This document shows positions 45,907 to 54,808 of a DNA stretch of 64,000 bases, piece by piece. Both the position numbers and the translations under genes were made by a program. The number at the start of each line of letters is the position of its first letter. The first letter of the stretch is position 1. The stretch comes from Streptomyces humidus. GTDB taxonomy: Bacteria; Actinomycetota; Actinomycetes; Streptomycetales; Streptomycetaceae. The stretch is taken from the NCBI RefSeq assembly GCF_014649655.1, contig NZ_BMTL01000003.1, positions 301,826 through 365,825 on the forward strand, written 5' to 3'. Under the pieces are notes generated by a model. The model was not told the origin of the DNA and did not search any database. It saw only the letters and a program-made list of their open reading frames with translations.

Positions 45907-46029
45907 ATGGCCGGCTTGCAGAAGAACACCGTGACGGGTCGCCATGACCTCGAGCCCTTCTGGCCCTCCCGTCAGCACCACGACTTCGACCGGGTGTGTT
46001 GCCGCGCGACGAACGCGCCGGCCCTCTGA
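45907..46029 (+). CDS. Candidate leader peptide with Cys-Cys (attenuator-type uORF)
   Basis: 40-codon ORF (ATG 45907; GTG 45931 gives 32 codons) ending HHDFDRVCCRATNAPAL at TGA 46029. The His-x-Asp-x-x-Arg-Val ... Cys pattern with a Cys pair near the end resembles the short putative leader peptides that Streptomyces places before sulfur-linked genes, where cysteine availability is thought to control expression. It sits 116 bases before a winged-helix regulator and has only a weak ribosome site. The intervening leader has several short self-complementary stretches (e.g. GGCC-TTC-GGCC) but no single dominant terminator. Confidence 0.5.
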   Translation: MAGLQKNTVTGRHDLEPFWPSRQHHDFDRVCCRATNAPAL

Positions 46030-46145
46030 AGCCGTACACCCCGGCCTTCGGCCAGCGCGCACGACGTACGTCCCCGACGAGCCCGACCACGCATCGCGGC
46101 CGTCGTTCTCCCGACGAACTCCTCGCGCGAAAGAGCTGACCTCTC

Positions 46146-46799
46146 ATGGCGATCACTCGTTCCCTCTCCACCGCCCCCTCCCTCACCACCGGCGCCTCCG
46201 ACGCCTCCGCCTCCTCCATGGCCTCCCCCGCTTCCGCCTCCCCCGCCGCCTCCCCCTCCACCGCTCCCGACGGCGCCGCCCGTCACCGGCTGCGGGCCGT
46301 CGACCGGGACGAGGTGGTCGACGTCGCGGACTTCCTGCCGCCGGGCGCGACCTGGCTTCCCGCACCCCAGTACACCCTGCCCGCCCTGCCGGGCAGGCCG
46401 CCGATGATCGGCTACCTGGTGCTCGTCCCGGCCGACCAGCAGCCGCCGTTCCCGCCTGTGGCAGTGCCCGGCCGGTCCGCGCCCGTCCCGGCCGGGGACG
46501 CCGTCGACCCGCTCGTGCGGATCGACCCCGTGCAGCGCACCGCCGAGGTCGGCGGACGTCGACTCGACCTCACCTACCTGGAGTTCGAGCTGCTCGCGCA
46601 CCTCGTGGCGCACCCCCACCGGGTGCACACCCGCGACCAGCTCGTCACCACGGTGTGGGGGTACGGCCATGTCGGCGACGGCCGTACGGTCGACGTCCAC
46701 ATCGCCCGGCTGCGCCGCAAACTGGGCGCACAGCACCGCCAGTCGATCCGGACGGTGCGCCGCGTCGGCTACAAGTACACCCCGCCGACGGCCCACTGA
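46146..46799 (+). CDS. Winged-helix (OmpR-type DNA-binding) regulator without receiver
   Basis: 217 residues. The first 45 residues are Ser/Ala/Pro-rich and unstructured. Residues about 55-110 form a non-receiver N-domain (PPGATWLPAPQYTLPALPGRPPMIGYLVLVPADQQPPF), and the C-terminal trans_reg_C domain (about 125-217) has LTYLEFELLAHLVAHPHRVHTRDQLVTTVWG and GDGRTVDVHIARLRRKLG...IRTVRRVGYKY, the recognition helix and wing. No Asp phospho-site. The candidate leader peptide upstream suggests control at the transcript level. Confidence 0.85.
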   Translation: MAITRSLSTAPSLTTGASDASASSMASPASASPAASPSTAPDGAARHRLRAVDRDEVVDVADFLPPGATWLPAPQYTLPALPGRPPMIGYLVLVPADQQPPFPPVAVPGRSAPVPAGDAVDPLVRIDPVQRTAEVGGRRLDLTYLEFELLAHLVAHPHRVHTRDQLVTTVWGYGHVGDGRTVDVHIARLRRKLGAQHRQSIRTVRRVGYKYTPPTAH

Positions 46800-46807
46800 G
46801 CCGGTTC

Positions 46808-46824
46808 CTCTGCCGACGGCAGAG
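46808..46824. repeat. 17-bp palindrome downstream of the winged-helix gene
   Basis: CTCTGCCG-A-CGGCAGAG, perfect 8-bp arms with a single central base, 8 bases after the stop at 46799 and 43 bases before the next start. Possible terminator, but the one-base spacer makes a tight RNA loop; it could instead be an operator for the following epimerase gene. Confidence 0.45.
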
Positions 46825-46866
46825 CGCGGTTCCCTCCGCCCGTGCGCACCGGGCACAGTCACCAGC

Positions 46867-47904
46867 ATGAGACTTCTGGTGCTGGGCGGAACGGAGTTCG
46901 CGGGACGGGCCGTCGTGGAGGCGGCTCTCGGGCGCGGCTGGGACGTGACGGTCCTCAACCGGGGGCGGCAGTCGCCCGTCCCCGGGGTCCGCTCGCTGAG
47001 GGGCGACCGCACCGCGCCCGGGGGCCTCGCCGCGCTCGCCCGCCCCGGCGAAGGCGACTGGGACGCCGTCGTGGACACCTGGTCGGCCGCGCCGCGCGCG
47101 GTGCGCGAGGCGGCGCGGCTGCTGCGGGACCGCGCCCGCCGCTACGTGTACGTGTCGAGCTGCTCGGTGTACGCATGGGCCCCGCCCGCCGGGTACGCCG
47201 AGGACGCGCCGGTCGTCGAGGGCGCCGGACCCGACGCCGGACAGATCGACTACGCCCGGGACAAGCGCGGCGGCGAACTGGCCGTCCTCGACGCCTTCGG
47301 CGAGCGGGACAGCGTCCTCGTACGGTCCGGACTGATCCTCGGCCCGTACGAGAATGTCGGCCGGCTGCCCTGGTGGCTGACCCGGATCGCGCGCGGCGGC
47401 CCGGTCCTCGCCCCCGGCCCGCGCGGTCTGCCCCTGCAGTACGTCGACGTCCGCGACCTCGCCGAATGGATCCTCGGGGCGGTCGGGAACGGGCTCGGCG
47501 GGCCGTACAACCTGATGAGCCGGCAGGGCCACACGACGATGGGCGAACTGCTGGAGGCGTGCGTGCGCGCCACCGGCTCGGACGCCGAACTGCGCTGGAC
47601 GGCACCGGAGATCGTCCTCGACGCGGGCATCGAGCCGTGGACCGAGCTGCCCGTGTGGGTGCCGCCGGGTACCGACCTGCACGACGCGCTGCACGCGGCC
47701 GACGTCTCGCGGGCGCTGGCGGCGGGCCTCGTCTGCCGCCCGGTCGAGGAGACCGTCGCCGACACCTGGAGCTGGCTGACGTCGATCGGCGGCACGGCCC
47801 CGGTCCGCCCGGACCGCACCCGCAAGGGCCTGGACCCGGAGGTGGAGGCGAGGGTGCTGGCGGCCGCACCGGACCCGGGGGGTGTATCTGGCACCACCCC
47901 CTGA
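46867..47904 (+). CDS. NAD-dependent epimerase/dehydratase (extended SDR)
   Basis: 345 residues. Rossmann start MRLLVLGGTEFAGRAVVEAAL; YVYVSSCSVYAW around the catalytic Ser/Thr; YARDKRGGE as the YxxxK site; ILGPYENVGRLPWWL for substrate binding. Full length. Substrate unknown; it may act on nucleotide sugars. Downstream lies a two-component pair, 53 bases away. Confidence 0.88.
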   Translation: MRLLVLGGTEFAGRAVVEAALGRGWDVTVLNRGRQSPVPGVRSLRGDRTAPGGLAALARPGEGDWDAVVDTWSAAPRAVREAARLLRDRARRYVYVSSCSVYAWAPPAGYAEDAPVVEGAGPDAGQIDYARDKRGGELAVLDAFGERDSVLVRSGLILGPYENVGRLPWWLTRIARGGPVLAPGPRGLPLQYVDVRDLAEWILGAVGNGLGGPYNLMSRQGHTTMGELLEACVRATGSDAELRWTAPEIVLDAGIEPWTELPVWVPPGTDLHDALHAADVSRALAAGLVCRPVEETVADTWSWLTSIGGTAPVRPDRTRKGLDPEVEARVLAAAPDPGGVSGTTP

Positions 47905-47957
47905 CCGGGGGCTTCGAGCCAGTGACCGGCGGCCGGCGGCTCGGCCAGACTGACGGC

Positions 47958-49244
47958 ATGAACACCAAAACGAAGAGGCGCGACGGCGGTTCGCGGACGC
48001 GGGAGATGGTGCTCGCCGCCGTGCAGGGGCTCGTCCTGGCCGTCGCGGTCTGGCCCTGGACGGTGGCGTGCTACGTCCTGGCCCTGGTCTCCCTCGCGCT
48101 GATTCCGCTCGGCATCGGTGTCTTCACCACCCCGTGGATCCTGACCTGGGCACGGGCCCTCGCGGACAACCGCCGCGAGCTGGCGCGGAGATGGTGCGGG
48201 ATGAGCATCCCCTCGGCGTACCGGCCGCTGCCCAGGACCGCCAACCCGTGGAAGCGCACGTACGCGCTGCTCCAGGACCCGGCGACCTGGCGGGACCTGC
48301 GCTGGCTCCAGGTGGACATGGTGGCGGGGCTGGTGACCGCGCTGCTCCCCGTCGTCCTCGTCCTCTACCCGCTGGAAGGGTTCGCCCTGGCGGCGGGGCT
48401 GTGGCGGACCATGACGGCCGGGCCCTACGGCGCGTACGGACCGTACTGGTACGGCTTCGTGCCGGTGAGCGACCAGGCGACCGCGTTCGCCGCCGCCGGT
48501 CTGGGCGTGCTCCTGCTGGTCGTCGCCGACCGGTTCGCCGTGCGCGCGCTGGGCCTCCACTTCCGGATGACCCGCGGTCTGCTCACCCCCGGCCAGGCCG
48601 AACTGGCCGAGCGGGTCAAGGTGCTGACCGACACCCGGCGGGACGCCGTGGACACCTCGGCCGCCGAACTGCGGCGCATCGAGCGGGATCTGCACGACGG
48701 GGCGCAGGCCCGGCTGGTGGCCATGGGCATGGACCTGGGCACGATCGAGCTGCTCCTCGACAAGGACCCCGAGAAGGCCAGGCAACTGCTCGCGCAGGCC
48801 CGGCAGTCGTCGGCGGAGGCCCTCGCCGAACTGCGCGACCTGGTGCGCGGGATCCATCCGCCGGTCCTCGCCGAGCGCGGACTGGGCGACGCCGTGAGGG
48901 CGTTGGCGCTCCGGCTGCCGGTGCCGACGGAGGTGGCGGTGGAGCTGCCCGGGCGGGTCGAGGCTCCGGTCGAGTCGGCCGCGTACTTCGCGGTCAGCGA
49001 GATCCTCACCAACGCGGTCAAGCACTCCGGCGCCGCCCGGATCTGGGCCGACCTGCACCACGCGGAGGGCCATCTGCGGATCTCCGTCACCGACAACGGC
49101 CGCGGCGGCGCGACGATCGGGGAGGGGTCGGGCCTGGCCGGGGTGGAGCGCCGGCTGGGTACATTCGACGGCGTCCTGGCCGTCAGCTCGCCCGCCGGCG
49201 GTCCCACCATGGTGACCATGGAGATCCCTTGCGTGTTGTCCTAG
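47958..49244 (+). CDS. Sensor histidine kinase (HisKA_3, NarL-partner type)
   Basis: 428 residues from ATG 47958. Four hydrophobic segments: [34 protein letters not shown] and MVAGLVTALLPVVLVLYPLEGFALAAGL (about 15-130), an insert with GPYGAYGPYWYG, and AGLGVLLLVVADRFAVRAL. Then RRIERDLHDGAQARLVAMGM (phospho-acceptor His, about 240) and a HATPase end with GSGLAGVERRL. The membrane-embedded sensor is short of a real extracellular domain. Its partner regulator overlaps its stop by 16 bases. Confidence 0.9.
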   Translation: MNTKTKRRDGGSRTREMVLAAVQGLVLAVAVWPWTVACYVLALVSLALIPLGIGVFTTPWILTWARALADNRRELARRWCGMSIPSAYRPLPRTANPWKRTYALLQDPATWRDLRWLQVDMVAGLVTALLPVVLVLYPLEGFALAAGLWRTMTAGPYGAYGPYWYGFVPVSDQATAFAAAGLGVLLLVVADRFAVRALGLHFRMTRGLLTPGQAELAERVKVLTDTRRDAVDTSAAELRRIERDLHDGAQARLVAMGMDLGTIELLLDKDPEKARQLLAQARQSSAEALAELRDLVRGIHPPVLAERGLGDAVRALALRLPVPTEVAVELPGRVEAPVESAAYFAVSEILTNAVKHSGAARIWADLHHAEGHLRISVTDNGRGGATIGEGSGLAGVERRLGTFDGVLAVSSPAGGPTMVTMEIPCVLS

Positions 49245-49885
49245 CCGAAGACCTCTTCCTGCTGCGGGACGGTCTCGTCCGGCTGCTGGAGGCCTACGAC
49301 TTCGAGATCGCCGCCGCCGTCGAGACCGGGCCGGAACTGCAGCGGGCCCTCGCCGACCTGGAGCCGGACGTCGCGGTGGTCGACGTCCGGCTCCCGCCCA
49401 CGCACACGGACGAGGGTCTGCAGTGCGCGCTGGAGGCCCGCCGCAGGAAGCCGGGGCTGCCGGTGCTCGTCCTCTCCCAGCACGTCGAGCAGTTGTACGC
49501 GCGAGAGCTGCTCGCCGACGGCAGCGGCGGGGTCGGGTATCTGCTGAAGGACCGGGTGTTCGACGCGGAGCAGTTCGTGGACGCCGTGCGGCGGGTCGCC
49601 GCGGGCGGCACGGCGATGGACCCGCAGGTGATCCAGCAGCTGCTGGCCCGGCGGGCGAACGACGGCCGGGGGCCGGTGGACCGGCTCACCCCGCGCGAAC
49701 GGGAGGTGATGGAGCTGATGGCGCAGGGCCGGTCGAACGCGGCGATCGCGGGCAGTCTGGTCGTCACCGAGCGGGCCGTCGCCAAACACACCGCGAACAT
49801 CTTCGTGAAGCTGGGTCTGGAGGTCTCGGACGACGACAACCGCAGGGTGCTGGCGGTGCTCGCCTATCTGGACCGGGATCACTGA
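49229..49885 (+). CDS. NarL/FixJ-type response regulator (TTG start)
   Basis: 218 residues. Begins LRVVLAEDLFLLRDGLVRLLEA when read from TTG 49229, the only good start: GGAG (49220-49223) is 5 bases before it, and it overlaps the kinase stop (49244). Receiver Asp in VAVVDVRLPP (about residue 53), conserved Lys in GYLLKDRV, and a LuxR-type HTH with LTPREREVMELMAQGRSNAAIAGSLVVTERAVAKHTANIF. Coupled to the preceding kinase. Confidence 0.92.
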   Translation: MRVVLAEDLFLLRDGLVRLLEAYDFEIAAAVETGPELQRALADLEPDVAVVDVRLPPTHTDEGLQCALEARRRKPGLPVLVLSQHVEQLYARELLADGSGGVGYLLKDRVFDAEQFVDAVRRVAAGGTAMDPQVIQQLLARRANDGRGPVDRLTPREREVMELMAQGRSNAAIAGSLVVTERAVAKHTANIFVKLGLEVSDDDNRRVLAVLAYLDRDH

Positions 49886-50062
49886 GCCGCCGACTGCGTT
49901 GTGGTGTGCGGGTCTTGAGGTCGTTTTGTCGCCGGGAGCTCTCAGGAATTTCCGAGCGGGGCTGAACACCTGTGAGGCGTGATGCGTAAGGGAGGAAGCA
50001 GCTTCAGCTTCACTCCTGTCGGGCGCCTCGATGCTGCCCCGCAAGGAAGTCAGAGGAGTTCC

Positions 50063-51607
50063 ATGGGACGCAACATACGTAAACGCCGTTCGTCGATGGC
50101 CACGAAGGCCGTGGCAGCATCGGCGGCCCTAGCGCTCGGCGGGGGCGGGCTGATCTGGGCGAACTTCTACGCTTCGGCGCACGAGTCGAACAGCTACGGC
50201 CAGAACCAGACCAAGGCCGCCAACGCGGCCGCGCAGGTCGCCACCATCTCCTGCCCGGACGTGGGGCAGAAGCTGACCAACGTGCCCAACGGGGCCAAGC
50301 AGGGCGTCGCGAACGAGCTGGCCAACCTCGACAAGCAGATCACCGAGGCCTACGCCCGGCTCGCCTCCACACGCCAGGCACAGGCCGGTGACCCCGGTTT
50401 CGTGCAGAACGCGATCGTCGGCCCCCTCAAGGAGAAGCGCGCCGCCACGATCGACCGGATCCGCATCAACATCCAGCGCTCGGGCGGCCAGTTCGACAAC
50501 TCGCTGAGCCAGCTCGCGGCCTGCACCACGCAGGCGGCGAACAACACCAACGCCGGGCAGAACAACGGCGGCCAGCAGAACAACGGCGGCCAGCAGCAGA
50601 ACGGCGGTCAGCAGCAGGGCGGCCAGCAGCAGAACGGTGGCCAGCAGAACAACGGCGGCCAGCAGCAGGGCGGCAACGGCGGTCAGGCCGGCAACGGTCC
50701 CGTCGCGTCGGACTTCGTCGACATCACGAAGGTCCAGGCGAACGTCAAGGCCAAGCCCGGCAAGAACGGACAGGCCTCCAACGGCACGTTCAGCGTGTCC
50801 TGCGGCGTGAACGCGAACAAGAACTTCAACACCGACAACGTGATCGTGGCGCCGGGCGTGACCAACGGCGCGCACCACACGCACGACTACGTCGGCAACC
50901 AGAAGATCAACGCGTTCTCCAGCAACAACAACTTCCTGCAGGGCGGGACCAGCTGCTCGAACAAGAGCGACCTGTCGTCCTACTACTGGCCGGTGCTGCG
51001 TCTGCAGAACGGCACCCAGGAGTTCGACCAGAACCGGGACGGCGGTGGCAAGGAAGGCAACGTCGGCAAGATCCTGACCGCCCAGCAGGCCGAGATCAAG
51101 TACGTCGGCAGCCCGAAGAGCAAGGTCGTCGCGATGCCGCAGTTCCTGCGGATCATCACGGGTGACGCCAAGACCACCACCAACGGTCTGGCGAACGCCA
51201 ACGCGCACTGGAGCTGCACCGGCTTCGAGAACAAGGTGCAGCTGACCGAGCAGTACCCGATCTGCCCCCAGGGCAGCAAGGTGGTCCGCTCGTTCGCCTT
51301 CCAGAGCTGCTGGGACGGCAAGAACATCGACAGCGCCAACCACCGTTCGCACGTGGCCTTCGCCGACGGCAACGGCAACTGCCAGAACGGCTTCAAGGCG
51401 ATCCCGCAGCTGACGATGCGTCTCATCTACAACGTTCCGGCGCCGGTGATCCAGAACGGCCAGGTGAAGAACGCCTACGCGGTCGACGGCTTCCCGGAGC
51501 AGCTCCACAAGCCGTCCACCGACCACGACGACTTCATCAGCATCACGAAGAACAACCTGGCGAACAAGATCGCCAACTGCGTCAACAACGGCCAGCGCTG
51601 CCAGTGA
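50063..51607 (+). CDS. Secreted DUF1996 protein with Q/N/G-rich linker
   Basis: 514 residues from ATG 50063, with AGAGGAG upstream. Signal peptide region [26 protein letters not shown] helical N-domain with two cysteines (about 55-155) is followed by a repeated GGQQ/NNGG linker (about 160-210), a short conserved [21 protein letters not shown] join, then the DUF1996 domain (about 235-514) with [18 protein letters not shown] and HRSHVAFAD His/Asp clusters. DUF1996 is found in secreted bacterial and fungal proteins of unknown role. The linker is a low-complexity repeat at DNA level (50560-50700). Confidence 0.75.
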   Translation: MGRNIRKRRSSMATKAVAASAALALGGGGLIWANFYASAHESNSYGQNQTKAANAAAQVATISCPDVGQKLTNVPNGAKQGVANELANLDKQITEAYARLASTRQAQAGDPGFVQNAIVGPLKEKRAATIDRIRINIQRSGGQFDNSLSQLAACTTQAANNTNAGQNNGGQQNNGGQQQNGGQQQGGQQQNGGQQNNGGQQQGGNGGQAGNGPVASDFVDITKVQANVKAKPGKNGQASNGTFSVSCGVNANKNFNTDNVIVAPGVTNGAHHTHDYVGNQKINAFSSNNNFLQGGTSCSNKSDLSSYYWPVLRLQNGTQEFDQNRDGGGKEGNVGKILTAQQAEIKYVGSPKSKVVAMPQFLRIITGDAKTTTNGLANANAHWSCTGFENKVQLTEQYPICPQGSKVVRSFAFQSCWDGKNIDSANHRSHVAFADGNGNCQNGFKAIPQLTMRLIYNVPAPVIQNGQVKNAYAVDGFPEQLHKPSTDHDDFISITKNNLANKIANCVNNGQRCQ

Positions 51608-51625
51608 CACAGTGACCGCATGAAG

Positions 51626-51657
51626 GAGCCGGCGGTGGGATCTCCCACCGCCGGCTC
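51626..51657. terminator. Terminator after DUF1996 gene
   Basis: Perfect 15-bp stem GAGCCGGCGGTGGGA (51626-51640) with TCCCACCGCCGGCTC (51643-51657), 2-base loop. Confidence 0.8.
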
Positions 51658-51686
51658 TCTGCTGTCCGGAGAAGAAGGACCGGAGT

Positions 51687-52100
51687 TCAGTGACCCTGGT
51701 GCGCGGAGTGGTCGGTCCCCTCCTCGATGTCCCCGCCGAGCGTGGTGCGCAGCGCGGCGACCGTGGCGTCCTCGCCGACGGCCACCCACTTGCGCCCGAC
51801 GAGGTAGTGACCGCCGTAGTCCTTGGCCGTGTTCATCCACTCGCGCAGGCCGCGGTCCGTGGCGAACGTCGCGAGGATGAACCTGCCGTCGGTGTTCTTG
51901 CAGATGGCCTGGCGGATCTCGTCCGTGTCGGTCTGCATGTCGGGTGTGCACTTCACCTCGGCTGCGAGGTGCTCCAGGCTTCCGGTCGCCACCTCGGGGA
52001 TGGACGTCTCGGCCTTCCCCGAGCCGCCGGAAGAGCATCCCGCCAGCAGCAGCGCCGCGGCGGCGGCCGCCGCCGCGAGCATCGGTCGGGTCATCTTCAT
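51687..52100 (-). CDS. Secreted lipoprotein, unknown function
   Basis: 137 residues, ATG 52098-52100 with GGAGG 6 bases upstream. Lipobox LLLAGCSSGG (Cys at about 22), so exported and lipid-anchored. The mature part is acidic and small, with two further cysteines (EVKCTPDMQ and AICKNTDGR) likely in a disulfide, and a His-rich tail DHSAHQGH. Convergent to the DUF1996 gene and separated by its terminator; divergent from the TPR gene. Confidence 0.75.
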   Translation of the reverse strand: MKMTRPMLAAAAAAAALLLAGCSSGGSGKAETSIPEVATGSLEHLAAEVKCTPDMQTDTDEIRQAICKNTDGRFILATFATDRGLREWMNTAKDYGGHYLVGRKWVAVGEDATVAALRTTLGGDIEEGTDHSAHQGH

Positions 52101-52200
52101 CTGTTCCTCCAAGCGAGAGCCTCGTCCTGGATACGGCTCCCGCGCGCGGTGCGCTCAAAATACCGGCGCCCGGCGGGGACACGCGTGCGAAAGTGGGCCG

Positions 52201-52704
52201 GTGAACCAAGACTGGGACGATCGCGTGACCGCCGCCTGGGCCTCTTTCGACGACTACCCGCAGGAGAGGGCGGCGGAGTTCCGGGCCGTGATCGACGCGC
52301 TCGTCGACGAACTGCCCGAGGGCAGTCCGCTGGGCCTCTTCGAGCAGGCCTGCTCCTGGGACTCGACCGGCCACTCGGACCGGGCGGTCCCGCTGTACCG
52401 GGAGGCGCTCGCCCGCGGCCTGAGCGACGTCAGCGGCTACCGGGGCAGGCGCGCCAAGATCCAGCTCTCCAGCTCGCTGCGCAACATCGGCCGTGCGCAG
52501 GAGGGCGTCGAGCTGCTGACCCCGGAACTGAACGCCCCGTCCGACGAGTTGGACGACGCCGTACGCGCCACGCTGGCCCTGTGCCTGTCGAGTCTCGGCC
52601 GGGACCGCGAGGGCCTGTCCCTGGTCCTCGGCGCCCTGGCCCCTCATCTGCCGCGCTACCAGCGGTCGATGGCCGCCTACGCACGGGCACTCGTGACCGA
52701 CTGA
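52201..52704 (+). CDS. Small TPR-like protein
   Basis: 167 residues from GTG 52201. Helical repeats: ELPEGSPLGLFEQACSWDSTGHSDRAVPLYREALARGL and RTLALCLSSLGRDREG-like pairs give two to three TPR-like units (about 55-160). No signal or membrane segment, so probably a cytoplasmic scaffold. The tetratricopeptide label rests on spacing only. Confidence 0.75.
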   Translation: MNQDWDDRVTAAWASFDDYPQERAAEFRAVIDALVDELPEGSPLGLFEQACSWDSTGHSDRAVPLYREALARGLSDVSGYRGRRAKIQLSSSLRNIGRAQEGVELLTPELNAPSDELDDAVRATLALCLSSLGRDREGLSLVLGALAPHLPRYQRSMAAYARALVTD

Positions 52705-52879
52705 ACGGCCACGCGAGCGCGCCGCGGGCGGGCCCACCCGCGTGCCGAAGACGTGCCGGCCCGTGCGACGCCCCGGGAACGGCACGCAGCACGGCAGGCG
52801 GTACGCCCGGCGGGCCGGGCTGCGAGCAGGTCCGGGCCGGGCGTTGTGACCATCGCACGTCTCGCTCGTTCTGCTGAAC

Positions 52880-54808
52880 GTGCAGCCACAGGATGTCGCC
52901 CCACGCCCCGCAGCCGGATCCGGCTCAGACCGGACCGTCGACGTCGAGGAGGCCGAAGCCGCTCTCGTCGAGCACTACCCGCGTCTCGTCCGGCTCGCCT
53001 ATCTCGTGCTGCCGCCCCGCCTCGGCCACGGCCGGCGCGTCCTGACCGCGCACGCCCTCGTCCAGCGCGCCCTGCCGCGCGGCCGGTCCGCCGCTCCCGT
53101 CATCCCGGCCCAGTCCACCGGCCGCGACGGCGACCCCGGATACGCCTACGTGCGTCTCCAGGTGGTCCGCGCGGCGCTGGAGGCGGGGCTGCCGCTGACG
53201 TTGCGGGCCCGGCCCAAGCGGGCGCAGTTGCCGCCGCTGTTCCCCCTGGTGTGGGGGCTGCGCCTGTTCCCCCGCCCCGGCGGCGCCGACGAACTCGCCC
53301 TCGACCAGCGGCTCGCCGCCCTGTCCGGGCCGGCCCGGGCCGCCTACGTCCTGCGCGGCCTGGAGCGGCTCCCCGACGGCGATGTGCGCGAGGTGCTGAC
53401 CGAAGCCGGCGTCAAGCGGGTCGAGTCCGCGCTCCGGGAGGCCGCCGGGGTCCCGGCGGCGCAGTACGCGCTGCTCGCCGAATCCACCGAGTTCGACCCC
53501 TGCGTGCTGCAGGCACGGCCCACCGATCTGATGCGCCGCCGCCGGCACACCAGGGCCGCGCTCGCCGCGGCGGCCGCGCTGGCGGTGTGCGGCGCGCTGG
53601 TCGCGCTGCCCGGCGACGGCTGGGGACCGGACGGCGCGGCCGCCCCGGTGTACGCGCGGAACCCGGCCGCCGAGGCCGCCCTCGACCCCGGGCGGCTGGT
53701 GAAGATCTCCCCAGCCGTCTGGAAGACCTCCGCCCGCACCGACTTCTCGGTGTGGCCCGCGCGCGGCGCACTGACTCGTGACACCACGCTGCTGCGCCGC
53801 GCGCTCGCCGTCTGGGCCCGCCCGGGGGAGGCCGTCCAGGTGTCCGCCACTCCGGAGACGCCCGCGGGCGGCCCCGCCGGCCCGCCGCAGCTCCTCTACG
53901 CGGGCGAGATCGGCAACGCGCGTGTGGTGATCCTCTACGACGGACTGCGCATCGCCCGCTACGCGGAGCCCAAGGACAGCACGGCCGGGGCGGCTCTCGA
54001 CCTCGCGCGGGCCGACGGCGCGACCGGGGCCGAGGCGGGCGCGCTGGTGCTCGACCGGGCCGACGGCAACGTCCGCTATCTCACGGCCCCCTGGGTGACC
54101 AAGGCCGTCGAGCGGGATCTGTCGAAGCCGGGCGCCGGGTCGATGGACCTGACGCTGACCGACGGGATCACCTCGCCGCTGGCCAGCCCGGCCACCCGGA
54201 CCGGCGCGTGCACGACGTGGAACGTGCTCGAGCTGACGGACGCCTCGGGCGGTCACCTCCTCAGCGACCTGGGCGAACTCGTCCCGGCCCGCCTCACCGC
54301 GGGGCCTCCGGGCTCGGCACGGGAGGCGTCCGGCGCGCAGGCGCTGCGGACCTGGGCCCCGTTCGCGTGCTCGCTGGCCGACGTGCGCGCGCAGGGCGTG
54401 CGGACGGTCAACGCGTGGGGTTACGCGCGCCAGCCGCTGCCCGACGGGAGCGGCTCGGCGGCCTGGGTGTGCACCAGGGCCGAGACCTGGCGGGGCGACG
54501 GGAACCGGGTGCTGGCCCAGTTCCACACGCCGGGCGGGCTGTTCGGCACGGCCGTGGCGAAGGCCGGCGACGTGCCCGCCTGCGGTCCGCGCGATCCGCA
54601 TGTGCTGGCCGGGGTGCTGTGGAAGTCCAAGGGCGGCCACTGGTACCTCCTCGCGGCCGGCGACGAGGCGACGGCATCCGTGCGGGCGACGGGCGGGGTG
54701 CGCGGCTCCGGGCAGGGGAACCTGCTGACGGTGGCCGCGAAGCAGGGCGCGCAGGCGGGCCTGGAGGGCGAGTTGAAGAACGGACGGCCGATCATCGGGC
54801 TGCGCTGA
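52880..54808 (+). CDS. Membrane protein with degenerate ECF sigma-like N-terminus and large ectodomain
   Basis: 642 residues from GTG 52880. Cytoplasmic residues about 20-200 look like an ECF sigma factor: EEAEAALVEHYPRLVRLAYLVL resembles region 2, and LDQRLAALSGPARAAYVLRGLERLPDGDVREVLTEAGVKRVESALREAA resembles region 4. A basic stretch (RRRRHTR) precedes one transmembrane helix (about 225-244), and a 400-residue extracellular domain follows with no family I recognise (it contains YARNPAAEAALDPGRLVKISPAVW and CTTWNVLEL). This resembles a membrane-anchored sigma or anti-sigma-type fusion. Confidence 0.75.
   Translation: MQPQDVAPRPAAGSGSDRTVDVEEAEAALVEHYPRLVRLAYLVLPPRLGHGRRVLTAHALVQRALPRGRSAAPVIPAQSTGRDGDPGYAYVRLQVVRAALEAGLPLTLRARPKRAQLPPLFPLVWGLRLFPRPGGADELALDQRLAALSGPARAAYVLRGLERLPDGDVREVLTEAGVKRVESALREAAGVPAAQYALLAESTEFDPCVLQARPTDLMRRRRHTRAALAAAAALAVCGALVALPGDGWGPDGAAAPVYARNPAAEAALDPGRLVKISPAVWKTSARTDFSVWPARGALTRDTTLLRRALAVWARPGEAVQVSATPETPAGGPAGPPQLLYAGEIGNARVVILYDGLRIARYAEPKDSTAGAALDLARADGATGAEAGALVLDRADGNVRYLTAPWVTKAVERDLSKPGAGSMDLTLTDGITSPLASPATRTGACTTWNVLELTDASGGHLLSDLGELVPARLTAGPPGSAREASGAQALRTWAPFACSLADVRAQGVRTVNAWGYARQPLPDGSGSAAWVCTRAETWRGDGNRVLAQFHTPGGLFGTAVAKAGDVPACGPRDPHVLAGVLWKSKGGHWYLLAAGDEATASVRATGGVRGSGQGNLLTVAAKQGAQAGLEGELKNGRPIIGLR

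Noticed and set aside
50560..50700. Short repeats in the DUF1996 linker as a possible CRISPR array
   Set aside because: The repeats are in-frame codons for Q, N and G with irregular spacing and no spacers; they encode a low-complexity linker.
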